Notes: generated from the letters alone by a model not told the origin. A stretch of 16,878 nucleotides of DNA from Actinomycetota bacterium (GCA_019347775.1 JAHWKP010000014.1:1-16878), one strand, 5' to 3'. Counted from the stretch's first letter, positions 1 through 7,080 are shown. Made by a program: numbers and translations.

Positions 1-285
1 TTTGCAATTCCGGCAATCGACTAGCGGGTCGTGGAAGGTCTGAAGGTGATTCGACGCCTCCCACACGATCGGAGGTGCGAGTATGGACGACTCGATTCCC
101 ACCACGTCATGGCGCATCTGGACCATGGCCCGCCACCACGCCTCTCGGACGTTCCGCAGCATCAAAACGCCGAGGGGGCCGTAGTCATAGGTAGACCGGA
201 ATCCGCCATAGATCTCGGCAGAGGGGAATACGAACCCGCGCCGCTTGCACAGGTTGACGACAGTCTCGACGTCAGGAGCAGCCAT
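1..285 (-). CDS. glyS: Glycyl-tRNA synthetase, N-terminal part (cut by window edge)
   Basis: This encodes the first 95 residues of a class II glycine-tRNA ligase of the single-chain dimeric type, which charges tRNA-Gly with glycine in the cytoplasm. The translation starts MAAPDVETVVNLCKRRGFVF and continues through the family segments SAEIYGGFRSTYDYGPLG, VREAWWRAMV, IESSIL and EASNHLQTFHDPLVDC. A CRNC pair near the window edge could be part of a zinc knuckle, as in other members. The ATG at 285 gives exactly the usual N-terminus. I see no Shine-Dalgarno before it, but a -10-like TACCCT lies 7 nt upstream, which suggests a leaderless transcript. It lies 56 bp downstream of recO on the same strand, with a hairpin between them. 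The remainder of the gene lies beyond position 1. Identity is very secure; the promoter is an inference. Confidence 0.97.
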   Translation of the reverse strand, partial: MAAPDVETVVNLCKRRGFVFPSAEIYGGFRSTYDYGPLGVLMLRNVREAWWRAMVQMRHDVVGIESSILAPPIVWEASNHLQTFHDPLVDCRNCK

Positions 286-292
286 CCGACGC

Positions 293-298
293 AGGGTA
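293..298 (-). promoter_or_regulatory. Candidate -10 element for leaderless glyS
   Basis: Read on the minus strand, TACCCT matches the actinobacterial TANNNT -10 pattern and ends 7 nt before the glyS ATG. Transcription would therefore begin at or next to the start codon. This agrees with the lack of a ribosome binding site. No convincing -35 is visible 16-18 nt upstream, and the hexamer is short enough to occur by chance. Confidence 0.35.
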
Positions 299-311
299 AC
301 GGCTGGGGTAC

Positions 312-340
312 GCACGCCCTTCCGAATTGAGCGGGCGTGC
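312..340 (-). terminator. Hairpin between recO and glyS
   Basis: GCACGCCC (312-319) and GGGCGTGC (333-340) form a perfect 8-bp inverted repeat around a 13-nt loop. It begins directly after the recO stop codon. No T-run follows on the minus strand, so it would be a GC-only terminator of the kind often proposed in actinobacteria. It could instead be an RNA-stabilising or attenuating structure at the 3' end of the operon. The symmetry is certain; the role is inferred from position. Confidence 0.5.
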
Positions 341-341
341 T

Positions 342-1082
342 CTAAGTCCTAGAGACAGCCCCGCCGACTGAGACGGACTTCATTCTCCGCTCGAGGTGGT
401 GCTCGAGTGCACTCGTCGCCAACCCGGTGACTTCTCTCACCGCCGGTCCGCCCGGCTCCTTCAGCGCCTCGGCCAGTCCCCCGCCAAAGACGCGCCGCAA
501 GAGCGCTAGGGACGCAGCATTAACTCCCACCACCGTCGGCCCGAACCGACACGCTCGGCACAACGCTCCCCCAGCCTCGGTATCGAAGCCCGCCAGCGCG
601 TCGGCATCCTCGGATCCGCACGTCGCGCACCGGTCGAGCACCGGCTGATAGCCCTCGAGAGCGAGCAACTTCCAGAAGAACGCCCCGACGAGCAACGGCG
701 AGTCCGCCGCGGAGAGCGACCGGAGTGCACCGACCAGCATCTGGTACAGCCTCTGGTTCGCCTGCCCCTCCTGCGCAATCGAGTCGACCGCCTCGAGAAC
801 CGACTGCGCCTTCGAATAGCGGTCGAGGTCCTCCCGCACCGGCCGGAAGTGGTCGAGCACCTCAGCTTGGGTCACCGTGTCCAGATTGCGCCCCTCGTAC
901 AGCATGAGCGAGACATGGCTCATGGGCTCGAGTCGGGCGCCGAAGCGGCTCTTCGTCTTACGGACACCCTTGACGACCGCGCGAACCTTGCCTCGCGTTT
1001 CGCTCATCAGCACCACGATGCGATCGGCCTCACCGAGCCGGTAAGTCCTCAGCACCACCCCCTGTTCCCTATACAAGCTCAT
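342..1082 (-). CDS. recO: DNA repair protein RecO
   Basis: RecO mediates RecF-pathway recombination by helping RecA load on SSB-coated single-stranded DNA and by annealing strands. The 246-residue product is of normal family size. Residues 1-80 fit the N-terminal OB fold (YREQGVVLRTYRLGEADRIV, then GKVRAVVKGVRK). A helical part follows, with a zinc site formed by C152-x2-C155 and C175-x2-C178. The ATG at 1082 is chosen because it overlaps the uppS stop as ATGA and has GAGG 8 nt upstream; the longer open frame to 1208 is only antisense-free read-through into uppS. Translation is probably coupled to uppS. The hairpin just past the stop suggests that the operon may end here. The recO-uppS pairing matches the order known in mycobacteria. 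Confidence 0.96.
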   Translation of the reverse strand: MSLYREQGVVLRTYRLGEADRIVVLMSETRGKVRAVVKGVRKTKSRFGARLEPMSHVSLMLYEGRNLDTVTQAEVLDHFRPVREDLDRYSKAQSVLEAVDSIAQEGQANQRLYQMLVGALRSLSAADSPLLVGAFFWKLLALEGYQPVLDRCATCGSEDADALAGFDTEAGGALCRACRFGPTVVGVNAASLALLRRVFGGGLAEALKEPGGPAVREVTGLATSALEHHLERRMKSVSVGGAVSRT

Positions 1083-1801
1083 GTTTCGACCTCGCCGAAG
1101 CGGCGCTCGCGGGCTTGGAACTCGCGGACGGCGTCGAACAGATTCTCTCGCCTGAAGTCGGGCCAGAGCGTCTCGGTGAAGATCAATTCGCTGTACGCGA
1201 TCTCCCATAGCAAGAAGTTCGAGATGCGGCTCTCGCCTGAAGTTCGGACCACGAGGTCGGGATCCGGCACCTCGGGGTTGTACAAGCGCTTTCGCAGAGC
1301 CCGCTCATCGATCTTCGACGCCGGAACCAGGTCGTCAACGAGCTGGCGCACCGCGTCGATGATCTCAGCCCGGCCGCCGTAGTTGAAGGCGATGACGAGG
1401 TCCATGGTCTTGTTCGACCGCGTCAGCTCCAAGGTCTCGTCCATCCTCCTCAGCAGCCGGCGAGGCACCCGCCAATCCCTCCGACCGGAGAACAGCACCC
1501 GCACGCCTCGATCGTTCAACTCGTCGCGCCGTCTGACGAGGATGCCTTCGTTGAATCCCATCAGGTACCGAACCTCGTCTGGGGGACGCCGCCAGTTCTC
1601 GGTGGAGAAGGCGTAGAGCGTCAGGTGGCGGATACCCAGTTCGAGCGCTCCCTCGACCGTGTCGAAGATCGCCTCTTCTCCAGCGGCGTGACCGTCAGTG
1701 CGAGGCAGACCTTTGCGAGCCGCCCACCGGCCGTTGCCGTCCATGACACACGCGACGTGTGCCGGAACGCGCTCCGCATCTATCCCGGAGGGCAAGGCCA
1801 C
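1079..1801 (-). CDS. uppS: Isoprenyl transferase (cis-prenyltransferase, UppS family)
   Basis: This enzyme condenses isopentenyl diphosphate onto an allylic diphosphate in the cis configuration, making the lipid carrier used for peptidoglycan and wall polymers. The 240-residue protein has the family motifs in order: MDGNGRWA with catalytic D21, the H38 region, FSTENW (65-70), NYGGR (140-144), RTSGE (186-190) and RISNFLLWE (192-200). Product chain length cannot be read from sequence: decaprenyl, undecaprenyl or short-chain FPP products are all possible. The start is taken as GTG at 1801, but it has no clear ribosome binding site and a TTG two codons later is an alternative. The gene lies 15 nt after the zinc-ribbon gene, and its stop overlaps the recO start by 4 nt. 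Confidence 0.95.
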   Translation of the reverse strand: MALPSGIDAERVPAHVACVMDGNGRWAARKGLPRTDGHAAGEEAIFDTVEGALELGIRHLTLYAFSTENWRRPPDEVRYLMGFNEGILVRRRDELNDRGVRVLFSGRRDWRVPRRLLRRMDETLELTRSNKTMDLVIAFNYGGRAEIIDAVRQLVDDLVPASKIDERALRKRLYNPEVPDPDLVVRTSGESRISNFLLWEIAYSELIFTETLWPDFRRENLFDAVREFQARERRFGEVET

Positions 1802-1816
1802 CGGTCAACCGTACGG

Positions 1817-2359
1817 CTAAGCCGGCGGCGCGGTGGTGCTGGTCGTCGTCGTCGTGGGCGCCTGTGTCGTGGGCGCCTGTGTCGGCGGCGGGGCCGTCTG
1901 GGTGGGCGGCGGGGCCGTGGGCGGAGGTGGCGGTGGCGGTGGCGGTATCACCGGCACGACGATGGTCGTCGGCGCGGTGGTGACCACGGTCGTCGGCACA
2001 ATCGTCGTGGTGACCGGTGTCTCCGTGTTGCGCGACAACGCCACCGCCAGCACCACTATGAGCACCACGAGGATCGCGGCGGCCATGAAGATGAATGGGC
2101 CACCCCACCAGTTGTCGGCAGAACGAACGACGGGCAAGGGCTCCTCGACGTAGTCGTCCTCCTCTATCGTCGTGCGCTGGCGCGGCGGAACAACCGGCGT
2201 CGCCTCGGTCGGATCGGACGGTTCGGCGCCTCCTGCGTGCGTGCTGGCGCCGCAGTTGCTGCAGAACTCCGACCCCACTTCCAGCTCTGCGCCGCAGTTT
2301 CGGCAGAAAATCGGTCCACCGTCGGTAGGTACGGCCTCCGTGGGCGGCTGATCACTCAT
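1817..2359 (-). CDS. Zinc-ribbon, single-pass membrane protein with Pro/Thr-rich tail
   Basis: I do not recognise a named family beyond the zinc ribbon. The 180-residue product has an N-terminal CRNCG...CSNCG ribbon (C19, C22, C33, C36), an acidic linker, one strongly hydrophobic helix at about 88-108, and a tail (110-180) made almost only of Pro, Thr, Val and Gln. The tail includes nine consecutive prolines and PPPTQ repeats. Ribbon inside and tail outside is the likely topology, judging from the basic and acidic flanks and the wall-spanning look of the tail. The ATG is supported by GGAAGGAG about 8 nt upstream. It lies between era (60 nt upstream) and uppS (15 nt downstream), so it is probably co-transcribed with them. 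A role in membrane or wall sensing is only a guess. Confidence 0.85.
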   Translation of the reverse strand: MSDQPPTEAVPTDGGPIFCRNCGAELEVGSEFCSNCGASTHAGGAEPSDPTEATPVVPPRQRTTIEEDDYVEEPLPVVRSADNWWGGPFIFMAAAILVVLIVVLAVALSRNTETPVTTTIVPTTVVTTAPTTIVVPVIPPPPPPPPPTAPPPTQTAPPPTQAPTTQAPTTTTTSTTAPPA

Positions 2360-2419
2360 TGACCTGGCTCCTTCCCATCAATTGGACACCCGAACCGCCA
2401 TCGGGCCAGTCTGGCCTGC

Positions 2420-3265
2420 TCAGTAGCCCATGCGGCGGACCCGGTCGGGCCGGCGCTGCCAGTCCTTCTCGACAGTGACGTGCAATTCGAGGAAAGCGCC
2501 CGCGGGAAGCTGGGCTCGCGCCGCTTGGCCGACCTTCCTCAGGACGGCTCCGCCCTTGCCGATGACGATGCCCTTCTGCGAATCGCGCTCCACCACGATC
2601 TCGCAGCGGATTCGCGGCCATTCCCACTCGGTCACTCGACAGGCGATCGAGTGGGGTAGTTCGTCGCGGGTCTCGGCCAGCAGTTGTTCGCGGACGAGCT
2701 CCGCGACCCAGAACTCCTCGGGAAGGTCGCGGACCTGGTCGTCGGGATAGAAGGCGGGGCCTTCGGGCATCATGCGCTCGAGCTCTTCCACCAGCACATC
2801 CACGCCGTCTCCAGTCAGAGCAGACACGGGGAAGTAGCCGGCGAGGTCCCACTCTGCGGCCACAGTCAACTGCGCCGCGATCTGCGCCGGCGCAGCCAGA
2901 TCGACCTTGTTCAACACCAGAAGGGCGCGCTCTTTGGCAGGCAGCACCCTCGCCGCCACCGCCCGGTCACCAGCTCCAATGCGCGCCGTGGCGTCGATCA
3001 CAAGCATTACGACGTCCACTCCGGCAAGGGCTTCCTCCGCGGTATGGGCGAGCCGATCGCCTAGGGCGGAGCGGGGACGGGTGACCCCGGGCGTGTCGAC
3101 CAGCACTATCTGGGCGGTCGGCCGGTGAAGCACTCCTCGGATCTGCTGGCGCGTGGTCTGGGGCTTGTCGGAGGTGATCGTGACCTTGGAGCCGACGATC
3201 TGGTTCACGAGCGTGGACTTCCCGACGTTGGGCCGGCCGACCAGAGTTACGAACCCAGATCTCAC
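2420..3265 (-). CDS. era: GTPase Era
   Basis: Era is a GTPase that binds the 3' end of 16S rRNA and assists assembly of the 30S subunit. The 281-residue protein shows P-loop GRPNVGKS (10-17), a switch region ITSDKPQTTR, DTPG (57-60), NKVD (119-122) and SAL (148-150). A C-terminal KH domain follows, with IGKGG (235-239) as its RNA-contacting loop. The GTG at 3265 is preferred: it overlaps the upstream stop as GTGA, has GGAGG 4 nt before it, and leaves exactly the usual short N-terminus. An in-frame ATG at 3373 would add 36 unrelated residues inside the CorC frame. The neighbours ybeY and phoH are also tied to RNA or ribosome maturation, a grouping common across bacteria. Confidence 0.97.
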   Translation of the reverse strand: MRSGFVTLVGRPNVGKSTLVNQIVGSKVTITSDKPQTTRQQIRGVLHRPTAQIVLVDTPGVTRPRSALGDRLAHTAEEALAGVDVVMLVIDATARIGAGDRAVAARVLPAKERALLVLNKVDLAAPAQIAAQLTVAAEWDLAGYFPVSALTGDGVDVLVEELERMMPEGPAFYPDDQVRDLPEEFWVAELVREQLLAETRDELPHSIACRVTEWEWPRIRCEIVVERDSQKGIVIGKGGAVLRKVGQAARAQLPAGAFLELHVTVEKDWQRRPDRVRRMGY

Positions 3266-4557
3266 CCGGCCTCCGAAAGTCCCTCCTCGTGCACCTCCGG
3301 CCGCGCTGATATGCGGACCCTGCCGATCCTGCGGCCCTGCACCTTCTCGGCGGTGAGGGTTCGGCCGTCGCACTGGGCCTTCTCTCCCTCGGTGGGCACG
3401 TGACCCAGCAGGTTGAAGACCAGGCCTCCGATCGTGTCCCAGTCTCCCTCTGGCAGCTCGCCACCTATGAGCTCGTTCACCTCGTCGACCGGCATGCGCG
3501 CCGACACCCGAACGCCTCCATCCGGGAGGGGTTCGACGACGGGTTCTTCGACGTCGAATTCATCTTGGATCTCGCCGATCAATTCCTCGATGAGGTCCTC
3601 AAGGGTGACTAGTCCGGCCGTGCCGCCGTATTCGTCTACGACGATCGCGATGTGACGCTTCTCGCGTTGCATCTCCCGTAGTAGCTCGGCCACCCGCTTG
3701 GTCTCGGGAACGAACAAGGCCTCGCGCTTGAGCTCGCGGACTTCGATGTTGCGCTTGCCCTCCTGGATGGCGCGCATCAAGTCCTTCGTATAGAGGACTC
3801 CCTGTACGTCGTCGATCCCCTGCTCGTACACAGGGATGCGGCTGAAACCCGCGGCCATGGCGATCTCAAGCGCGTCTGCGACTCGGTCGCGCCCTTCGAC
3901 CGCCACCATGTCGGGCCGCGGGACCATGACCTCTCGGGTGACGGTGTCTCCGAACTCGATGATGGAGTGGATCAGGGCCCTCTCCTCGCGCTCGATCACC
4001 TCCTCCTCGACCGCAGCGTCGGCCATCGCCAGTAATTCCTGCTCGCTCACATAGGGACCCTGGGGAAGGCCCTTTCCCGGGAGCACGAGGTTGGTGAAGG
4101 AGATAAGGGCCCGAGCCATGAGCCGCAACGGCGGAAAGGCCACGATCGTGCCGATAACCGGCGCGGCCATGAGGCTGGCCCGGTCGGTGTGCTGCACCGC
4201 CCACGTCTTGGGCGCGGACTCGAAGAACACGAAGACGATCGCCACTTGGCCGATCGTCACGGCTAAGAGACCGAGGCCACCGAGGAGGCGGCCTGCGACA
4301 ACTCCGAGCAGGGTGGCGGCGACGAGATGGCACAACAGGATCAACAGCAACAGCGGCGATAGGAACTTCTCCGGATGCTCTACGAGCTTGGTCAGGTGCA
4401 CCGCGCCCCGGCGCTTCTCTTCTGCGAGGGTTTGCGCCTTCACCCGGTTCACGCGGGTCAGGCTCGTCTCCGACAAGGCGAAGAATCCTGCGAGCAACCA
4501 AAGAGCGAGCACTCCGGCCAACATGAGGCCGTCGAGCGCGCTGAACTCCTGCATCAC
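3262..4557 (-). CDS. CNNM-CBS-CorC/HlyC-domain membrane protein
   Basis: This belongs to the hemolysin C/CorC-like family, which is linked to magnesium/cobalt efflux; the exact substrate is not proven for most members. The 431-residue protein opens with an N-terminal CNNM (DUF21) membrane domain (about 1-175) holding several hydrophobic helices and the family segment FALSETSLTRVNRVKA. A CBS pair follows (about 195-330, with MVPRPDMVAVE, SRIPVYE, GVLYTKDL and VVDEYGGTAGLVTLEDL). A C-terminal CorC/HlyC domain (about 345-420, IGGLVFNLLGHVP) closes the protein. The GTG at 4557 overlaps the ybeY stop (GTGA); the next codon is ATG and could serve instead. Its stop overlaps the era start by 4 nt. 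This CBS protein commonly sits between ybeY and era in actinobacteria. Confidence 0.93.
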   Translation of the reverse strand: MMQEFSALDGLMLAGVLALWLLAGFFALSETSLTRVNRVKAQTLAEEKRRGAVHLTKLVEHPEKFLSPLLLLILLCHLVAATLLGVVAGRLLGGLGLLAVTIGQVAIVFVFFESAPKTWAVQHTDRASLMAAPVIGTIVAFPPLRLMARALISFTNLVLPGKGLPQGPYVSEQELLAMADAAVEEEVIEREERALIHSIIEFGDTVTREVMVPRPDMVAVEGRDRVADALEIAMAAGFSRIPVYEQGIDDVQGVLYTKDLMRAIQEGKRNIEVRELKREALFVPETKRVAELLREMQREKRHIAIVVDEYGGTAGLVTLEDLIEELIGEIQDEFDVEEPVVEPLPDGGVRVSARMPVDEVNELIGGELPEGDWDTIGGLVFNLLGHVPTEGEKAQCDGRTLTAEKVQGRRIGRVRISARPEVHEEGLSEAG

Positions 4558-5144
4558 TCGTCGGCCATGGCAGTGTCGGGAGTCCGGTGGAACCGGGAGA
4601 GCAGCTCGCGCTCTAACGCTTCCATCGCTTCGGCCTCCTCGGGCTCAACATGATCGAGGCCCAACAGATGGAGCACGCCGTGCACGACCAGGAGGGCGAG
4701 CTCATCCTCGAGCCCGCCGTCATGTAGTGGGCCGACGTGTTCGCCGGCGTTCTCCGCCGCCACAGAGGGGCATACCACCACGTCGCCGACGACGTATGGA
4801 GGACGTGACGTATCCGGTCGGTCAGAGGCCGAGGCCGGACCGGTGGTGCCTCCATCCGGGTTGCGGCCGGCGCCCGACGCCGGACCGGTCTCCATGATCT
4901 CGTCACCGTCGACGTCCTCGGTGTCCATGGGGAAAGACAGCACATCGGTGGGCCCGTCCACGCCTCGGAAGCGCGAGTTCAGTTCGGCCATCGACTCGCG
5001 GTCAACGAAGAGCAGCGATATTTCGGCGTCCGCCGGCAGGCCCTGTGATGCAAGCACTTCGTCCGTGAGTCTCGCCCAACGGGCCGGGTCCACCGGAGTC
5101 CCGGCGTCGCCGGCCTGCTCGTCGGCTGCGAAGACGTGTGCCAT
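4554..5144 (-). CDS. ybeY: Endoribonuclease YbeY with enlarged central insert
   Basis: YbeY is a zinc-dependent single-strand RNase used in 16S rRNA 3'-end maturation and ribosome quality control. The catalytic motif H155-x3-H159-x5-H165 (HGVLHLLGLDH) is intact, as are ELNSRFRG and PTDVLSFP. The protein has 196 residues, longer than most members. The excess sits between SFP (70-72) and GDVVVCP (120-126), where about 47 low-complexity residues replace a usually shorter loop. That insert contains two copies of TGPAS 15 residues apart (86-90 and 101-105). It lies 5 nt downstream of phoH and overlaps the CorC-like gene by 3-4 nt. The ATG at 5144 has no strong ribosome binding site, so coupling to phoH is likely. 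Confidence 0.95.
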   Translation of the reverse strand: MAHVFAADEQAGDAGTPVDPARWARLTDEVLASQGLPADAEISLLFVDRESMAELNSRFRGVDGPTDVLSFPMDTEDVDGDEIMETGPASGAGRNPDGGTTGPASASDRPDTSRPPYVVGDVVVCPSVAAENAGEHVGPLHDGGLEDELALLVVHGVLHLLGLDHVEPEEAEAMEALERELLSRFHRTPDTAMADE

Positions 5145-5149
5145 GACGG

Positions 5150-6142
5150 TTACTTTCGTTTGCGCTTGGCCGATACCGCGCCCACAGCTCTAGCCGCGGT
5201 CGCGTCCTGATGCTCATAGGCGGCGACGATGTCCGCAACGATGCGGTGTCGCACGACATCTCGCCGGGTCAGGTGCACGAACTCGAGCCCCTCTATGCCA
5301 CCGATGACGTCTTCCAACCCGTTGAGACCCGAACGCCCGACCATGAGGTCGACTTGGGTCACGTCGCCGGTCACCACCGCCTTGGACCCGAAGCCGATAC
5401 GCGTCAAGAACATCTTCATCTGTTCGGGCGTGGCGTTCTGAGCTTCGTCGAGGATGATGAAGCTCGAGTTGAGAGTGCGGCCTCGCATGAAAGCGAGGGG
5501 TGCTATTTCGATGGTGCCCCGCTCGATCAACCGTTGCGCGCCCTCGATTTCGAGCATGTCGTACAGAGCGTCATACAGCGGACGTAGATACGGATCGATC
5601 TTGGCCATCAGGTCCCCGGGCAGGAAACCGAGCCGCTCGCCGGCCTCCACGGCTGGGCGAGTGAGGATGATGCGCTCGACCTGGCGGGCCTGCAGCGCTT
5701 GCACGGCAAGGGCCACCGCCAGATACGACTTGCCTGTGCCGGCCGGTCCGATCCCGAAGGTAATGACGTTGGAAGAGATGGCGTCGGTGTAGCGCTTTTG
5801 ACCTGCGGACTTGGGGCGCACCGTACGGCCTCGCCCGGCACGCAATACCTCGGCGGTGAGGACCTCCGACGGGCGCTCGTCCTCCTGCACCATCTCGATG
5901 GTGCGCTTCACGACAGACGCATCGAGCGGATGTCCCTGCTCGAGCAGCCGCACCAGCTCGTCGAACAGGCGGCCCACCACTTCGGATTGCGCGCCGTCGA
6001 CGGTGATCTCGTTGCCTCTGACCAGCACCGACGAATCAGGGAAAGCGCCCTCCACCAGACGGAGAAACTCATCCCCCTCGCCCACCAAGGCAGCCATGAG
6101 ATGGTTGCCCGGGACGAAGATCTTTATCTGAGTGGTGGGCAT
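5150..6142 (-). CDS. phoH: PhoH-family ATPase
   Basis: PhoH-like proteins are P-loop ATPases related to superfamily I helicases. They are often linked to RNA metabolism or phosphate stress, and their precise role is unsettled. The 330-residue protein has an N-terminal KH-like region (about 1-85, with VRGNEITVDG), the KSAGQKRY lead-in, Walker A GPAGTGKS (132-139), TRPAVEAGERLGFLPGD (161-177), Walker B FIILDEAQ (228-235) and TGDVTQ (258-263). It ends with a basic KRKRK tail. The ATG at 6142 fits the family N-terminus but lacks a clear ribosome binding site. The gene lies between the HIT gene (47 nt upstream) and ybeY (5 nt downstream), a pairing seen in very many bacteria. Confidence 0.95.
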   Translation of the reverse strand: MPTTQIKIFVPGNHLMAALVGEGDEFLRLVEGAFPDSSVLVRGNEITVDGAQSEVVGRLFDELVRLLEQGHPLDASVVKRTIEMVQEDERPSEVLTAEVLRAGRGRTVRPKSAGQKRYTDAISSNVITFGIGPAGTGKSYLAVALAVQALQARQVERIILTRPAVEAGERLGFLPGDLMAKIDPYLRPLYDALYDMLEIEGAQRLIERGTIEIAPLAFMRGRTLNSSFIILDEAQNATPEQMKMFLTRIGFGSKAVVTGDVTQVDLMVGRSGLNGLEDVIGGIEGLEFVHLTRRDVVRHRIVADIVAAYEHQDATAARAVGAVSAKRKRK

Positions 6143-6189
6143 GCGGGTTTCGGCACGGAGTACCTATAACGCTAGCGCCTTCTGAAGGA

Positions 6190-6534
6190 TCAGCCTGGGG
6201 GCCAACTCATCGATCGCCCACCGATCACATGAAGGTGAAGATGGCTCACGCTGTTGCCGGCGTCGTCGCCCACGTTGAACACCAGGCGATAGCCCCGGTC
6301 CGCCAGGCCCTCGGAGGAGGCAACTTCGTTGGCGAGTCCGAACATGTCGCTGAGAATCTCTTGGTCGTCGGGCCTGAGCGAGGCAGCATGGTCGATATGA
6401 CGCCGGGGGACCACGAGAATGTGGGTGGGCGCGACCGGGTTCAAATCCCGGAAAGCGAAGGCGTGATCCGTAGCAGCGACGTGGTCGGAGGGGACATCGC
6501 CGGTGACGATGCGGCAGAAGATGCAGTCGGCCAT
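6190..6534 (-). CDS. HIT (histidine triad) family nucleotide hydrolase
   Basis: HIT/HINT proteins cleave nucleotide phosphoramidates and related adenylates. The 114-residue product is of standard size. It begins MADCIFCRIVTGDVPSDHV, with a C4-x2-C7 pair that may bind zinc. It carries FRDLNPVAPTHILVVPRRHI and ends with the triad H98-L-H100-L-H102 followed by VIGGR. The start is the ATG at 6534. An open frame continues 104 residues upstream, but that part has no HIT similarity and runs antisense to the next gene. The start codon abuts the start codon of the divergent gene at 6535 (CATATG). No ribosome binding site is visible. It is probably the first gene of the phoH-ybeY-era operon. Confidence 0.93.
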   Translation of the reverse strand: MADCIFCRIVTGDVPSDHVAATDHAFAFRDLNPVAPTHILVVPRRHIDHAASLRPDDQEILSDMFGLANEVASSEGLADRGYRLVFNVGDDAGNSVSHLHLHVIGGRSMSWPPG

Positions 6535-7080
6535 ATGGGCGCGAACGTACTTCGCGACGATGCGACCGCACGCTTCCTGGCTGACGCCAGAAACATCGAG
6601 TCGGCCCGAGCCCGAGCCCGCGAGCACTGGATTCGCCAACAGGCCCGCGAGGGGGCGACGTTCGAGGGAATCCTCCGGGCCCTGTCCGAACGTGGAGGTG
6701 TCGTCGAGATCGTCACGGTCGACTCTGGGCGGGCGATCGGTCAAATCATGACCATCAGCCCCGAATTGGTCGCGGTCGGCGGCGACGGGGTCGTGCTCGC
6801 TTGGGTTGTCGCCCGCAAGATCGCCACCGTCTGTCCGATGTCGCAAAACCGCGACGCGGGCGTGGCCAGCGACGACCGTGGGGCCAATTCCTCGGCCACG
6901 CTCAGCGGGCTGCTCGCCAACCTCGCCGATGAGCGGGCCGAGGTGAGTCTCCGCTGTGGCGGAAGAGAGGTCTCGGGCCGTTTGGCGGGCTCAGGCACCG
7001 ACGTGCTGACGGTACGCGGCCGATCGGGCGAGTTGAGCTACCTGCCGATCGGCGCGTTAACCGTTGTGCGGCTGGGCTGA
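6535..7080 (+). CDS. Hypothetical protein with two tandem Sm-like (LSm-type) units
   Basis: I know no named family for this 181-residue protein. The N-terminus (1-39) is charged and Arg-rich, probably a helix (ARARAREHWIRQQ). After it the sequence is duplicated with a period of about 80 residues. Unit 1 (41-99) starts ATFEGILRALSERGGVVEIV and unit 2 (121-180) starts ATLSGLLANLADERAEVSLR. Each is one helix followed by about five short strands (for example VVEIVTV, AIGQIMTI, LVAVGG, VVLAW, KIATV), the layout of an Sm fold. That fold could bind RNA or be a scaffold; the function is unknown. The ATG at 6535 abuts the divergent HIT start, and no good ribosome binding site is visible. There are no in-frame ATG, GTG or TTG codons shortly downstream, so this start is the best available. 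The tail overlaps the opposite-strand HTH gene by 24 bp. Confidence 0.8.
   Translation: MGANVLRDDATARFLADARNIESARARAREHWIRQQAREGATFEGILRALSERGGVVEIVTVDSGRAIGQIMTISPELVAVGGDGVVLAWVVARKIATVCPMSQNRDAGVASDDRGANSSATLSGLLANLADERAEVSLRCGGREVSGRLAGSGTDVLTVRGRSGELSYLPIGALTVVRLG
6544..6549 (-). promoter_or_regulatory. Candidate -10 element for the HIT-phoH operon
   Basis: On the minus strand this reads TACGTT, matching TANNNT, and ends 9 nt before the HIT ATG. Initiation about 7 nt downstream would give a 1-3 nt leader, which fits the missing ribosome binding site. It would lie inside the coding sequence of the divergent gene. No -35 with normal spacing is visible, so this remains a weak prediction. 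Confidence 0.3.

Noticed and set aside
849..1382. 177-residue plus-strand open frame
   Set aside because: It runs antisense to recO and uppS, both with full sets of family motifs; long open frames opposite GC-rich genes are expected.
1625..2362. 245-residue plus-strand open frame rich in Arg and Gly
   Set aside because: It is antisense to uppS and to the Pro/Thr codons of the zinc-ribbon gene, and its composition is an artefact of that repeat-rich DNA.
3266..3373. Era start at the upstream ATG (3373)
   Set aside because: It would add 36 Arg/Gly-rich residues inside the CorC-like gene. The GTG at 3265 has a GGAGG site and the usual Era N-terminus.
6229..6534. Earlier start for the Sm-like gene at 6229
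   Set aside because: The added 102 residues are antisense to the HIT coding region and do not resemble the rest of the protein.
6535..6846. 104-residue N-terminal extension of the HIT gene
   Set aside because: The HIT family begins at MADCIFC. The extension is low-complexity Asp/Arg sequence antisense to the Sm-like gene.
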